Positions 36,062-43,012 of a DNA stretch of 43,012 nucleotides are shown here, one piece after another. The stretch covers positions 1 to 43,012 of the forward strand of contig JASHPH010000167.1 in NCBI GenBank assembly GCA_030038255.1, in the 5' to 3' direction. The notes under the pieces are model-generated. The model ran no database searches, was not told the origin of the DNA, and worked only from the letters and a program-made list of their open reading frames with translations. Each line of letters starts with the position of its first letter. Within the stretch, counting starts at the first letter, position 1. This DNA comes from Candidatus Sulfotelmatobacter sp. GTDB lineage: Bacteria > Acidobacteriota > Terriglobia > Terriglobales > Acidobacteriaceae. The position numbers and the translations under genes are program-made.

Positions 36062-38320
36062 TCAGGATGTTTGCGGAGCCGAATTGCAATCGGACTGAAG
36101 AACTGCGAGAAAGTCGTTTCTTACAACTGCGAACGGAGCGCCGCGTTTCCTGTCGTGAAATTCAACAATCGCCGCCAGGGTCGCCTTTTTGCAGAGGCTC
36201 TCGATGTCGGCTCCCGTGTACGCGTCCGTGCGCTCTGAGAGTTCTTTGAAGTCGATGTCAGCGGCGAGCGGCACGCGCCGGCAGCAGATCTCGAAGATCG
36301 TCGCGCGCTCTTCGACCGAAGGTTTCGCAAAATGCAGCATGTAATCGAAGCGCCCGCTGCGCAGGAGCGCAGGCTCGATGCGTTCGGGACAATTCGTGGC
36401 GGCCAGCAGAATCACGCCCTTAACGTCGCGCAAGTTGTCGATTTCGCGCAGGAGTTGGCTGAGAATTCTCTGGTAAACGTCGCTGCTGAATTGATCGCCG
36501 CCGAATTTTGGTGCCAACGCATCGATAGTGTCGAAGAACAGAATGCAGGGCGCAGCGCGTCGCGCTTTCTTGAAAACCTCCCGCAACGCGCGTTCGGACT
36601 CGCCCAGCCACTTCGAATAGAGCTGCGGGCCGTCGATGGCGATGAGCGGAAGTTGTTTCTGGCCCGAGAGTGCCCGCGCCATCGCCGTTTTGCCCGTGCC
36701 CGACGGACCCACGAGCAGAATTCCGCGCGGCGGCTCTAAGCCGAGGTGCTCATAAATTTCAGCTCCGAGATGCGAGTGGTCGACGACCGATTCGAGCATC
36801 CGCTTCACTTCGGAAAGCCCACCGAGGGAGGCGAACGTGGACGAACTCTTCTCGATGAAAAATTCACGCGTTGCGCTGGGCTCGACTTCCTTCAGGCCCG
36901 CGAGAAAATCGTCGCGCGTCACTTGCAACGTCCCGAGATCGGCCAATGCACCCTCCGACTCGAGCGGGCAAACTGACAAAAAGTTTCGCAGCGCGATCAT
37001 GCCCACTTCCTGGCAGAGAGCTTCCAGATCGGCGCCGACAAAACCGTGCGAGTGCTCTGCGATCTCGCGCAGGTCAACGTCGCTCGCCAGCGGCATGGCG
37101 CGAGTGTGAATCTTGAGAATCTGTAACCGCGCCTGCGAATTCGGAACCCCAATCTCGATTTCGCGGTCGAAGCGGCCCGGACGCCGCAGGGCAGGGTCGA
37201 GCACTTCCGGAATATTGGTCGCACCAATGACGACGACCTGGCCGCGGGCGACAAAGCCATCCATCAGGCTTAAAAGCTGTGCGACGACGCGCTTCTCCAC
37301 TTCGCCGCTGACCTCGGCCCGTTTGGGAGCGACGGCATCGATTTCGTCGATGAAAAGAATCGCGGGTGCCCGACGAGCCGCTTCCTCGAAAACCTCGCGC
37401 AGCCTGGCTTCGCTTTCGCCATAAAACTTGCGCATGATCTCCGGGCCGTTCAGGTGAATGAAATGCACGCGACTTTCCGCGGCCACGGCTCGGGCGAGCA
37501 GCGTTTTGCCCGTGCCGGGCGGCCCATAGAGCAGAACTCCCTTGGGCGCGAGGATCCCCAGCCGCTCGAAAACCTGCGGGAACTTGAGCGGCAGTTCAAC
37601 CATTTCGCGCACGCGTCCGACTTCGCGCTCGAGTCCGCCGATATCTTCGTAGGAAACCGCGGGAGCGCGCGCTGCAGTCTGATCGCCCTCGACCACGCGG
37701 ATGTCGGTGCGCTTGCCGATTACAACCGGCCCGGAAGGGATAGTGCGCACGACTTGAAAATTCACTGCTTTGGCAAACGTGGGCACGCGCACCACGCAGC
37801 CGGCAATGACGGGAACTCCGTCGAGATCTTCGAGCATGCGCTCGGGTGCAATCATTGCGGGAGCGGCGCCCACCCACAGCGGCGAGAGGCGAACCGCGAC
37901 CGCCTGCTGCGATTCGACTGGAGTGACGGTGACTTGCTCCTGCAGTCCCGCACCGCAATTGCTGCGGCAGGTACCATCGATTCGGATCATGCTTTCGTGG
38001 CTGTTGTCGCCGGCCTCGATGCGTCCCACGGCATTGGCGCTGCCGGTGATCTTGACGATGTCGCCGGGACGAACTTCCAGGCGCCGAAGGTCTGCCGGGG
38101 CCAGCCGTGCGATCGCGTGACCGACGTCCTCCACGCAAGCTTCAGCCACGCGCAGCAGGATAGTTGCCGCCGGAGTCCAATGCTCGGCGCGAGGCGTCGC
38201 GGCCTCACGAGGAAGATCGTTCTCGAATTCGGTCACTTCGGATACCCCAGACGGTGCTTGCGGCCGCACTTCCCGGAGCGGCCACATTCCCCATAGTTCT
38301 ACTCGTAAAGGATCGCCCAC
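36062..38320 (-). CDS. Cdc48/VAT-type AAA+ ATPase with degenerate second Walker B
   Basis: About 752 aa. A Cdc48-type N-domain (about 53-215: LRVAEACVEDVGHAIARLAP, RLEVRPGDIVKITG) precedes two AAA+ modules. D1: Walker A GPPGTGKT (266-273), Walker B ILFIDEIDA (E326), pore KFYGESE. D2: Walker A GPSGTGKT (538-545), pore KWLGESE, but Walker B is ILFFDTIDA, with Thr598 replacing the catalytic Glu. D2 may bind but not hydrolyse ATP. Translation may start at GTG 38320 or ATG 38287; no good SD is seen for the former. Located 26 bp after the regulator gene and 20 bp before the gamma gene; it may remodel or assemble the oxidoreductase. Confidence 0.9.
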   Translation of the reverse strand: MGDPLRVELWGMWPLREVRPQAPSGVSEVTEFENDLPREAATPRAEHWTPAATILLRVAEACVEDVGHAIARLAPADLRRLEVRPGDIVKITGSANAVGRIEAGDNSHESMIRIDGTCRSNCGAGLQEQVTVTPVESQQAVAVRLSPLWVGAAPAMIAPERMLEDLDGVPVIAGCVVRVPTFAKAVNFQVVRTIPSGPVVIGKRTDIRVVEGDQTAARAPAVSYEDIGGLEREVGRVREMVELPLKFPQVFERLGILAPKGVLLYGPPGTGKTLLARAVAAESRVHFIHLNGPEIMRKFYGESEARLREVFEEAARRAPAILFIDEIDAVAPKRAEVSGEVEKRVVAQLLSLMDGFVARGQVVVIGATNIPEVLDPALRRPGRFDREIEIGVPNSQARLQILKIHTRAMPLASDVDLREIAEHSHGFVGADLEALCQEVGMIALRNFLSVCPLESEGALADLGTLQVTRDDFLAGLKEVEPSATREFFIEKSSSTFASLGGLSEVKRMLESVVDHSHLGAEIYEHLGLEPPRGILLVGPSGTGKTAMARALSGQKQLPLIAIDGPQLYSKWLGESERALREVFKKARRAAPCILFFDTIDALAPKFGGDQFSSDVYQRILSQLLREIDNLRDVKGVILLAATNCPERIEPALLRSGRFDYMLHFAKPSVEERATIFEICCRRVPLAADIDFKELSERTDAYTGADIESLCKKATLAAIVEFHDRKRGAPFAVVRNDFLAVLQSDCNSAPQTS

Positions 38321-38346
38321 AGACGCGACCGTTTACGTGATCAAAC

Positions 38347-39060
38347 TCAATACTGCACTTCGTGCAGAACGATCTCTTCGACGTCCTCAATATGCCGGCG
38401 CATCGCGGCCTTCGCGGCTTCCGCGTCGTGACGCTTGATTGCGGCCAGAATGCGACGATGTCCGGCGATCGACTTCTGCGGGCGCCCTTCGACCTGCAGG
38501 CTGCGCTCGCGCGTCTCGCGGAGCAGATCCATCAGAATGTCGAGCACCTTGAGAACAACGCTGTTGCCCGACGCCATGGCGACAGCATAGTGAAACTCGG
38601 AATCTTCAGGGATAGTGCTTTCGCCCTTTCGCAGTTTCGCTTCCTGCCGGTCGAGGATATCTTCCATCTCCGCGATCTCGTCTGGAGAGGCGTGCGTGGC
38701 GGCACGGGCGGCGAGCGGCGGTTCTAGGATGCGGCGAAAATCAAGCAGTTCGCCCATCAGTTCCTCTTTGCGCTTCAGGGCATTGGCCAGCGGGTTGGCT
38801 ACGGAATTGGGAGTGATTTCGCGAACGATCGTACCCGCGCCCTGCCGCGGCTCAACCATACCCATCAGTTCCAGACTACGAATTGCGTCTCGAATGGAAC
38901 TGCGGCTTACGGAGAGTGTTTCAGCCAACTCGCGCTCGGAAGGCAATTTATCGCCGGGGCGCAGTTTCTTGAGAATCAGGCGCTCGATTTGCCGCGCAAC
39001 GTCTTCGTAGACTTTGTTCCGGCGGATGATCTCGAAGTTGGAGTTGAGCGCCAAGGGCAT
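38347..39060 (-). CDS. FadR-type GntR transcriptional regulator (FCD domain)
   Basis: 237 aa. N-terminal winged HTH: YEDVARQIERLILKKLRPGD, KLPSERELAETLSVSRSSIR, RQGAGTIVRE. C-terminal all-helical FCD domain with metal/ligand residues in DFRRILEPPLAARAA, DSEFHYAVAMASGN and GHRRILAAIKRHDAE. Start ATG 39060 was chosen because a longer frame to 39093 begins inside the operator. The family responds to small carboxylates, so oxalate, glyoxylate or a related acid is a natural guess. A palindromic operator just upstream implies autoregulation; the same site precedes the OFA gene. Confidence 0.92.
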   Translation of the reverse strand: MPLALNSNFEIIRRNKVYEDVARQIERLILKKLRPGDKLPSERELAETLSVSRSSIRDAIRSLELMGMVEPRQGAGTIVREITPNSVANPLANALKRKEELMGELLDFRRILEPPLAARAATHASPDEIAEMEDILDRQEAKLRKGESTIPEDSEFHYAVAMASGNSVVLKVLDILMDLLRETRERSLQVEGRPQKSIAGHRRILAAIKRHDAEAAKAAMRRHIEDVEEIVLHEVQY

Positions 39061-39073
39061 GGAGAACTCAAAG

Positions 39074-39092
39074 TGGTCCGATAAGTGGACCA
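39074..39092. promoter_or_regulatory. GntR operator upstream of its own gene
   Basis: TGGTCC (39074-39079) gataagt GGACCA (39087-39092) is a perfect inverted repeat, of the TGGTNxACCA type used by FadR-family regulators. It lies 14 bp before the regulator ATG, between promoter and gene. The copy at 29213-29231 differs at two positions. Confidence 0.8.
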
Positions 39093-39094
39093 CA

Positions 39095-39108
39095 CGGAGT
39101 ATACTCCG
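39095..39108. promoter_or_regulatory. Palindrome overlapping the probable -10 box of the GntR promoter
   Basis: CGGAGTATACTCCG is a perfect 14-bp palindrome. On the minus strand it contains TATACT, a good -10 box; the best -35 at 18 bp is TTGCCC. A TTGACA lies only 7 nt upstream, too close to act as its -35. The operator lies directly downstream. Confidence 0.5.
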
Positions 39109-39171
39109 CTTGTCAAGGGGCGGGCAATTTCTCGGCGCCGACCACGCGCCATTCTCAAAAAAGTCGTTGCG

Positions 39172-40167
39172 TCAGGCAGGCTCCGCGGCTCGAGCGGCAG
39201 CGAGGCTCGACTGTCCCAGCAACTTCGCGCAATGGTAGACCATCCGCGTATGAGGCATCGCAACGCCCACTTTCTCGCCCAACTCTACGACTGAACCCAC
39301 GAGCGCTTCAAGTTCCATTGGGCGTCCGGCCTCGAGGTCCTGCAACATTGACGTTTTGTGCTCGCCAACTTTTTCTGCGCCAGCCATTCGCTGGTCGATG
39401 GAAACGGGTAGTTCTATTCCTAGCTTGTGTGAGACCGCTTCCACTTCGAGCATGATGTTCCGGATCACGTCGGCCACGCCGGGGTCGCGCAGCATCTGGG
39501 CAAGAGTGGCGCGGGTGAGCGCACTCACCGGATTCAGCGAGGCATTCCCCAAAATCTTGACCCAGATTTCCTGCCGCAGACGAGCGCTGACGGGACAACG
39601 CAGGCCGGATGCCACCAGTGCTTCCGCGATTTTGCGGCAACGCTCGGAGCGCGCGCCATCCGGCTCGCCGAGAGAAATGCGGTTGCCCTCGGTGTGTTGA
39701 ATTACTCCGGGCGCAACAATTTCAGTAGAAAAGTAGACAATCGAACCGACCACGCGGCGGGCTTCGATCGCGTTCGAAATTACACCCCCGGGGTCGATGC
39801 GCTCGAGGCGCAGACCGTCCCACGGACCGCCGAATCCGTCGAAGTACCACCAGGGAATTCCGTTCTGTGTGCTGACAACGGTCGTGTCGGGACCGAGCAC
39901 CGGCTTTAACTGAGACGCAAGCTGGGGAAGGCTGTGCGCCTTCACGCCCAGAAAGACCACGTCCGCCGGTCCGGCTTCTTCGAGCGATGCGATGATGCGA
40001 GGCCGCGCCTGGAAGGTTTCCTCCGCGCTTCGGACCTCAACGCCATGCTCCTGCATGGCCTTCAGGTGAGGACCGCGCGCAAACAGACTCACGTCGAATC
40101 CGGCGCGGGCCATGCGCGCGCCGATGTAAGCGCCGATTGCCCCTGCGCCCGCAATCAGGAACTTCAT
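39172..40167 (-). CDS. Ketopantoate-reductase-family NADP oxidoreductase
   Basis: 331 aa. N-terminal Rossmann motif MKFLIAGAGAIGAYIGARMA, then VFLGVKAHSLPQLA and VVSTQNGIPWWYF; catalytic Lys/Asn region WVKILGNASLNPVSALT in the helical domain. PanE/ApbA-type enzymes reduce 2-oxoacids such as ketopantoate; the GIPWWYF variant and location suggest another small 2-oxoacid. ATG 40167 overlaps the CoA-ligase stop (ATGA), so the two are co-translated. No other pantothenate gene is present. An assignment to pantothenate synthesis is possible but not favoured. Confidence 0.88.
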   Translation of the reverse strand: MKFLIAGAGAIGAYIGARMARAGFDVSLFARGPHLKAMQEHGVEVRSAEETFQARPRIIASLEEAGPADVVFLGVKAHSLPQLASQLKPVLGPDTTVVSTQNGIPWWYFDGFGGPWDGLRLERIDPGGVISNAIEARRVVGSIVYFSTEIVAPGVIQHTEGNRISLGEPDGARSERCRKIAEALVASGLRCPVSARLRQEIWVKILGNASLNPVSALTRATLAQMLRDPGVADVIRNIMLEVEAVSHKLGIELPVSIDQRMAGAEKVGEHKTSMLQDLEAGRPMELEALVGSVVELGEKVGVAMPHTRMVYHCAKLLGQSSLAAARAAEPA

Positions 40168-41687
40168 GCGTCGATATCCAGCAGAGCGGCCGCTACAGCC
40201 CGGCGACGAATCTTCCCGGTGGCGGTGGTGGGAATGCTGGTCACCAGATAGATCTTCTTCGGACACTTGTATTCCGCCAGGCACTCGCGGCAATGCTTCA
40301 ACAGATCTTTTTCGGTTGCGCCGTGCCGATCATGCAGCACGACAGCCGCGGCTATCTCCTCGCCCAATGTGGGATGCGCGAACGGGAAAGTAACGGCCGC
40401 CGCAACCGCGGGATGCTTGAGCAAAATCTCATCGACTTCATGCGGTGCCACATTTTCTCCGCCGCGGATGATGATGTCTTTAATGCGGCCGGTTAGGTGC
40501 AGGTAGCAGTCCTCGTCGAGAAATCCTTCGTCGCCCGTGCGAAACCATCCGCGGATCATCGCGCGCGCATTGGCCTCGGGATTGTTCTCGTATCCGCGAA
40601 ACACGCTGGCCCCTTGAATGGCAATTTCTCCCCGCTGATTCACGCCGAGTTCAGTGCCGTCTTTGTCCATGACGGTGATGCGAATGCCCGTGCCCACGCC
40701 TACCGAGCCCGCCTTGCGATGCCGCGGAGGCAAGGGATTCGAAGTCATCTGATGGGAGGCTTCGGTCATTCCGTACGCTTCAACAAACGGCACGCCGAAG
40801 ATGCCCTCAATTTTGTGAATCAGTTCAGCAGACAAAGGCGCGCTGCAGGAACGGATGAAGCGCAGCGTTGCCGCTTCCGGCAGCTTGTGGTGAGTGCGCG
40901 CCAACAGCACCTGATGCATGGTGGGCACTCCCGAATACCACGTCACGTGATGTTCGCGCACGGTTTTCCAGAAGGTAAGCGCATTGAACTTCGTAGGCAC
41001 AACGAGCTTGCCGCCGGAGAGCAACGTGGACATGGCGGAGCCGATCAAGCCATGAACGTGAAACAGCGGCATGATGCACAACGAGACATCGTCCTCCGAA
41101 AGCGCATAGGTATTGGCGATGTTCGCGGCCGACACGGCCAGGTTGAAATGACGCAAGGGCACGCGCTTCGGGCGCCCAGTGCTGCCACTGGTGTGCAGCA
41201 CTAGGGCAATGTCGTCGGGAGTCGGCTCAACGGCCTTCGCTCCCGAGGGAGCATCGATCAGGTGAGCCACACCCTTGTCGGTCATCCCGACCTCGAGGAT
41301 AGGAATCTTCAGGTCCGTCGCGGCGCTGCGGACGAAATTCGCGCCGGCCGGCGGGCAAAGCAACAACTTTGCTTCGGTGTCGCGGAGGAAAAACAAAAAT
41401 TCTTCGTACGGATAAGCTGGGTTCAACGGCGCGGCCGTCCCGGCAATGGATGCGGCCAGAAAGCTCACGATGGCTGGCAGTCCGTTGGGCAGTGCGATCG
41501 CCACCCGGTCTCCACGGCGAATGCCGGCAGAGGCTAAGGCGTCCGCCATCGCCAGAACCTGCTCACGCAACGAATCGTAGGTGACGAAGATTTCAAGTTC
41601 GGGGACGGCGATTGCAACGTGACTATCCGCGAAATGCAAAACGTCGAGCAGCGTTGTTACGGATTTCAGGGTGAGTTTGGTAGACAT
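40164..41687 (-). CDS. Acyl-CoA synthetase, oxalyl-CoA synthetase (AAE3/Pcs60) type
   Basis: 507-aa adenylate-forming enzyme. AMP-binding motif LVLHTSGSTGRPKRVPL, LFHVHGLIGSAMSTL, FIRSCSAPLSAELI, VEAYGMTEASHQMTSNPLPP, and C-terminal GRIKDIIIRGGENVAPHEVD with catalytic Lys in TATGKIRRRA. From memory, RSCSA, MTEASH-MTSNPLP and LNPAYPYEEFLFFL closely follow plant AAE3 and yeast Pcs60, which activate oxalate to oxalyl-CoA. The oxalate-focused neighbourhood agrees. GAGGA precedes ATG 41687. Neither oxalyl-CoA decarboxylase nor formyl-CoA transferase is in the window. Confidence 0.88.
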   Translation of the reverse strand: MSTKLTLKSVTTLLDVLHFADSHVAIAVPELEIFVTYDSLREQVLAMADALASAGIRRGDRVAIALPNGLPAIVSFLAASIAGTAAPLNPAYPYEEFLFFLRDTEAKLLLCPPAGANFVRSAATDLKIPILEVGMTDKGVAHLIDAPSGAKAVEPTPDDIALVLHTSGSTGRPKRVPLRHFNLAVSAANIANTYALSEDDVSLCIMPLFHVHGLIGSAMSTLLSGGKLVVPTKFNALTFWKTVREHHVTWYSGVPTMHQVLLARTHHKLPEAATLRFIRSCSAPLSAELIHKIEGIFGVPFVEAYGMTEASHQMTSNPLPPRHRKAGSVGVGTGIRITVMDKDGTELGVNQRGEIAIQGASVFRGYENNPEANARAMIRGWFRTGDEGFLDEDCYLHLTGRIKDIIIRGGENVAPHEVDEILLKHPAVAAAVTFPFAHPTLGEEIAAAVVLHDRHGATEKDLLKHCRECLAEYKCPKKIYLVTSIPTTATGKIRRRAVAAALLDIDA

Positions 41688-41789
41688 GGGTCGAGTCCTC
41701 AGCCCGGTGGTTTGGGCGCAACGTCGGCGACGGATCGATGCGGGCGGCGCGTCTGGCGCCCGTCTTTATTGCCGCAATGAGTCAGGAAG

Positions 41790-42947
41790 CTAGATGGAAT
41801 AGCCCTCCGCCTTCAAAGCCTTCTTAAACTCGGCCAAGAAGAACTGCAGATTTTCTTCCGTAGCCAGTGGCCCCATGACGCCGATACGAAAGACCTTGCC
41901 TGCCAGCGGCCCGAATCCGCCGGCGATTTCGATGCCCGGACTTTCCAGCAGCCGTTTGCGCACTTTGCCGTCATCCACGCCATGCGGAACCAGCACCGTG
42001 TTCAACGTGGGAATGCGGTGAGACGCGGGAACGTGCATGCTCAGTCCCATGGCTTCAATCTCGCGCACGAAAAATTTGTGGCAGCGGCGATGACGCTCCC
42101 AGCGATTTTCAATGCCCTCTTCGGCAATCACGAGCAGCGCTTCGCGCAGGGCGTAGAACATCGAGATAGGAGCGGTGTGGTGGTAGCGGTGGGAAACGGT
42201 AGAGTAATCGTGAATCAGCTTGAGATCCAGATACCAGCTGCGCGGCGATGTGGCGCGGGCGCGCAGCCAATCCATCGCTCGCTGCGACAGCGCCATGGGC
42301 GACAAGCCCGGCGGGCAGCTCAGCCCCTTTTGGGTGCAGCTGTAAGCGATGTCGATGCCGGTGCGATCAAACTCAACCGGCAATCCGCCGAGTGAGGTCA
42401 CGCAGTCAGCGATCACCAGAGCGCCGGCATCGTGAGCCGCAGCGCAGATCGCTTGTCCTTCCTGCAATGCACCCGTTGAAGTCTCGGCGTGGACATAGCC
42501 CACTACGGCCGGTTTCTCGCGACCAATAAACTCTGATGCCTCGGAATCGCTGAAAGTTTCTCCCCAGGCCTTCTCGAATCGCACCACATTGGCGCCATTG
42601 CGCTTGGCCATTTCCGTCAGGCGATCGGAGAAATATCCATTCGCGAACACGGCGAACTTTGTTCCCGGCACGACAAAGTTGGCGACACTGGCTTCCATGC
42701 CCGCACTGCCCGTGCCGGAAATCACCAGCGTGGACCCGCTCCTGGTTCCAAATGGCGTCTTGAGTAGCTCCTGCACGTCCTGCATCACCTCGATGAAGTA
42801 CGGGTCCAGATGTCCGACGATCGGTTTCGAGAGCGCCAGGTAGACGCGCGGGTCGACCATCGTCGGCCCGGGACCAAAAAGATAGCGGATCGGCGGTTTC
42901 AGAGGAGCAAACAGATCGCGTGCAGAAGGTTGTGAGATGGTACTCAT
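41790..42947 (-). CDS. Alanine/serine-glyoxylate aminotransferase (class V)
   Basis: 385 aa PLP enzyme. Start YLFGPGPTMVDPRVYLALSK, GTGSAGMEASVANFV, VHAETSTGALQ, DCVTSLGGLPVEFD, and the PLP-Lys in YSCTQKGLSCPPG follow the AGXT/serine-pyruvate group. It would convert glyoxylate to glycine using Ala or Ser. GAGG lies 5 nt before ATG 42947. First visible gene of the minus-strand series; only 65 bp of upstream DNA remain, containing a GGAGG/CCTCC inverted repeat (43001-43007 region). Confidence 0.9.
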   Translation of the reverse strand: MSTISQPSARDLFAPLKPPIRYLFGPGPTMVDPRVYLALSKPIVGHLDPYFIEVMQDVQELLKTPFGTRSGSTLVISGTGSAGMEASVANFVVPGTKFAVFANGYFSDRLTEMAKRNGANVVRFEKAWGETFSDSEASEFIGREKPAVVGYVHAETSTGALQEGQAICAAAHDAGALVIADCVTSLGGLPVEFDRTGIDIAYSCTQKGLSCPPGLSPMALSQRAMDWLRARATSPRSWYLDLKLIHDYSTVSHRYHHTAPISMFYALREALLVIAEEGIENRWERHRRCHKFFVREIEAMGLSMHVPASHRIPTLNTVLVPHGVDDGKVRKRLLESPGIEIAGGFGPLAGKVFRIGVMGPLATEENLQFFLAEFKKALKAEGYSI

Positions 42948-43012
42948 AAAGCCTCATTTCCCGTCAGTGGGATGTAAGTTCAACTATGGCAGGAGGTCGT
43001 GGCCTCCATCGC

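Noticed and set aside
39098-39116. TTGACA and TATACT upstream of the GntR gene as one promoter
   Set aside because: The boxes are only 7 nt apart, not 16-18, so they cannot act together.
1-43012. CRISPR arrays, tRNA/rRNA genes, intact transposases
   Set aside because: No regularly spaced repeats, tRNA-like cloverleaf or transposase motif was seen on either strand by reading; a dedicated scan was not possible.

Overview
The window looks like chromosomal DNA from a soil-type Acidobacteriota member. This is inferred from moderately GC-rich sequence, tightly overlapping operons and gene families that recall Terriglobia; no rRNA or other marker confirms it. No tRNA, rRNA, CRISPR array, prophage or intact insertion sequence was recognised.

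Region 1 (1-6504, + strand) is a compact histidine operon, hisI-G-D-C-B-H-F-A, with almost every junction overlapping. In front of it is a full attenuation leader: a near-consensus promoter, a 22-codon leader ORF with seven His codons whose ATG falls on the predicted +1 (a leaderless leader peptide), an intrinsic terminator at 307-341, and a long-range helix (146-156 with 310-320) that would disrupt that terminator. hisE and a histidinol-phosphatase gene are not in the window.

Region 2 (6640-15635) has a secreted TIM-barrel protein gene, then a divergent pair of operons. The minus-strand operon encodes a small membrane protein, a cyclic-nucleotide-binding-fold protein, a Rieske protein, a b6-type cytochrome b and a nonaheme cytochrome c. 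The plus-strand operon encodes a histidine kinase with two periplasmic heme-c motifs and a sigma-54 activator. A -24/-12 candidate and a perfect palindrome lie between them, suggesting a heme/redox-sensing circuit that controls an alternative quinol-oxidising complex.

Region 3 (15636-17980) is a gene graveyard: a second remnant of a phage/plasmid-type protein (the first is at 8022), a frameshifted GH3 glucosidase tail and a beta-propeller gene lacking its signal-peptide end.

Region 4 (18251-25885, minus) is a chemotaxis operon: response regulator, GAF protein, CheD, CheA, MCP, CheW, CheR, CheB.

Region 5 (26308-42947) appears devoted to oxalate/glyoxylate. It holds an OFA-family antiporter, a 2-oxoacid:ferredoxin oxidoreductase whose alpha subunit carries YPIRP (the oxalate oxidoreductase signature) instead of YPITP, a GltD-delta fusion that could pass electrons to NAD(P), a Cdc48-type AAA+ ATPase with an altered second Walker B, a FadR-type GntR regulator, a ketopantoate-reductase-like enzyme, an AAE3/Pcs60-like (oxalyl-CoA type) synthetase and an alanine/serine-glyoxylate aminotransferase. 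Near-identical operators precede the regulator/oxidoreductase operon (39074-39092) and the antiporter gene (29213-29231), tying import to oxidation. All functions are read by eye from translations and motifs; no database search was run.
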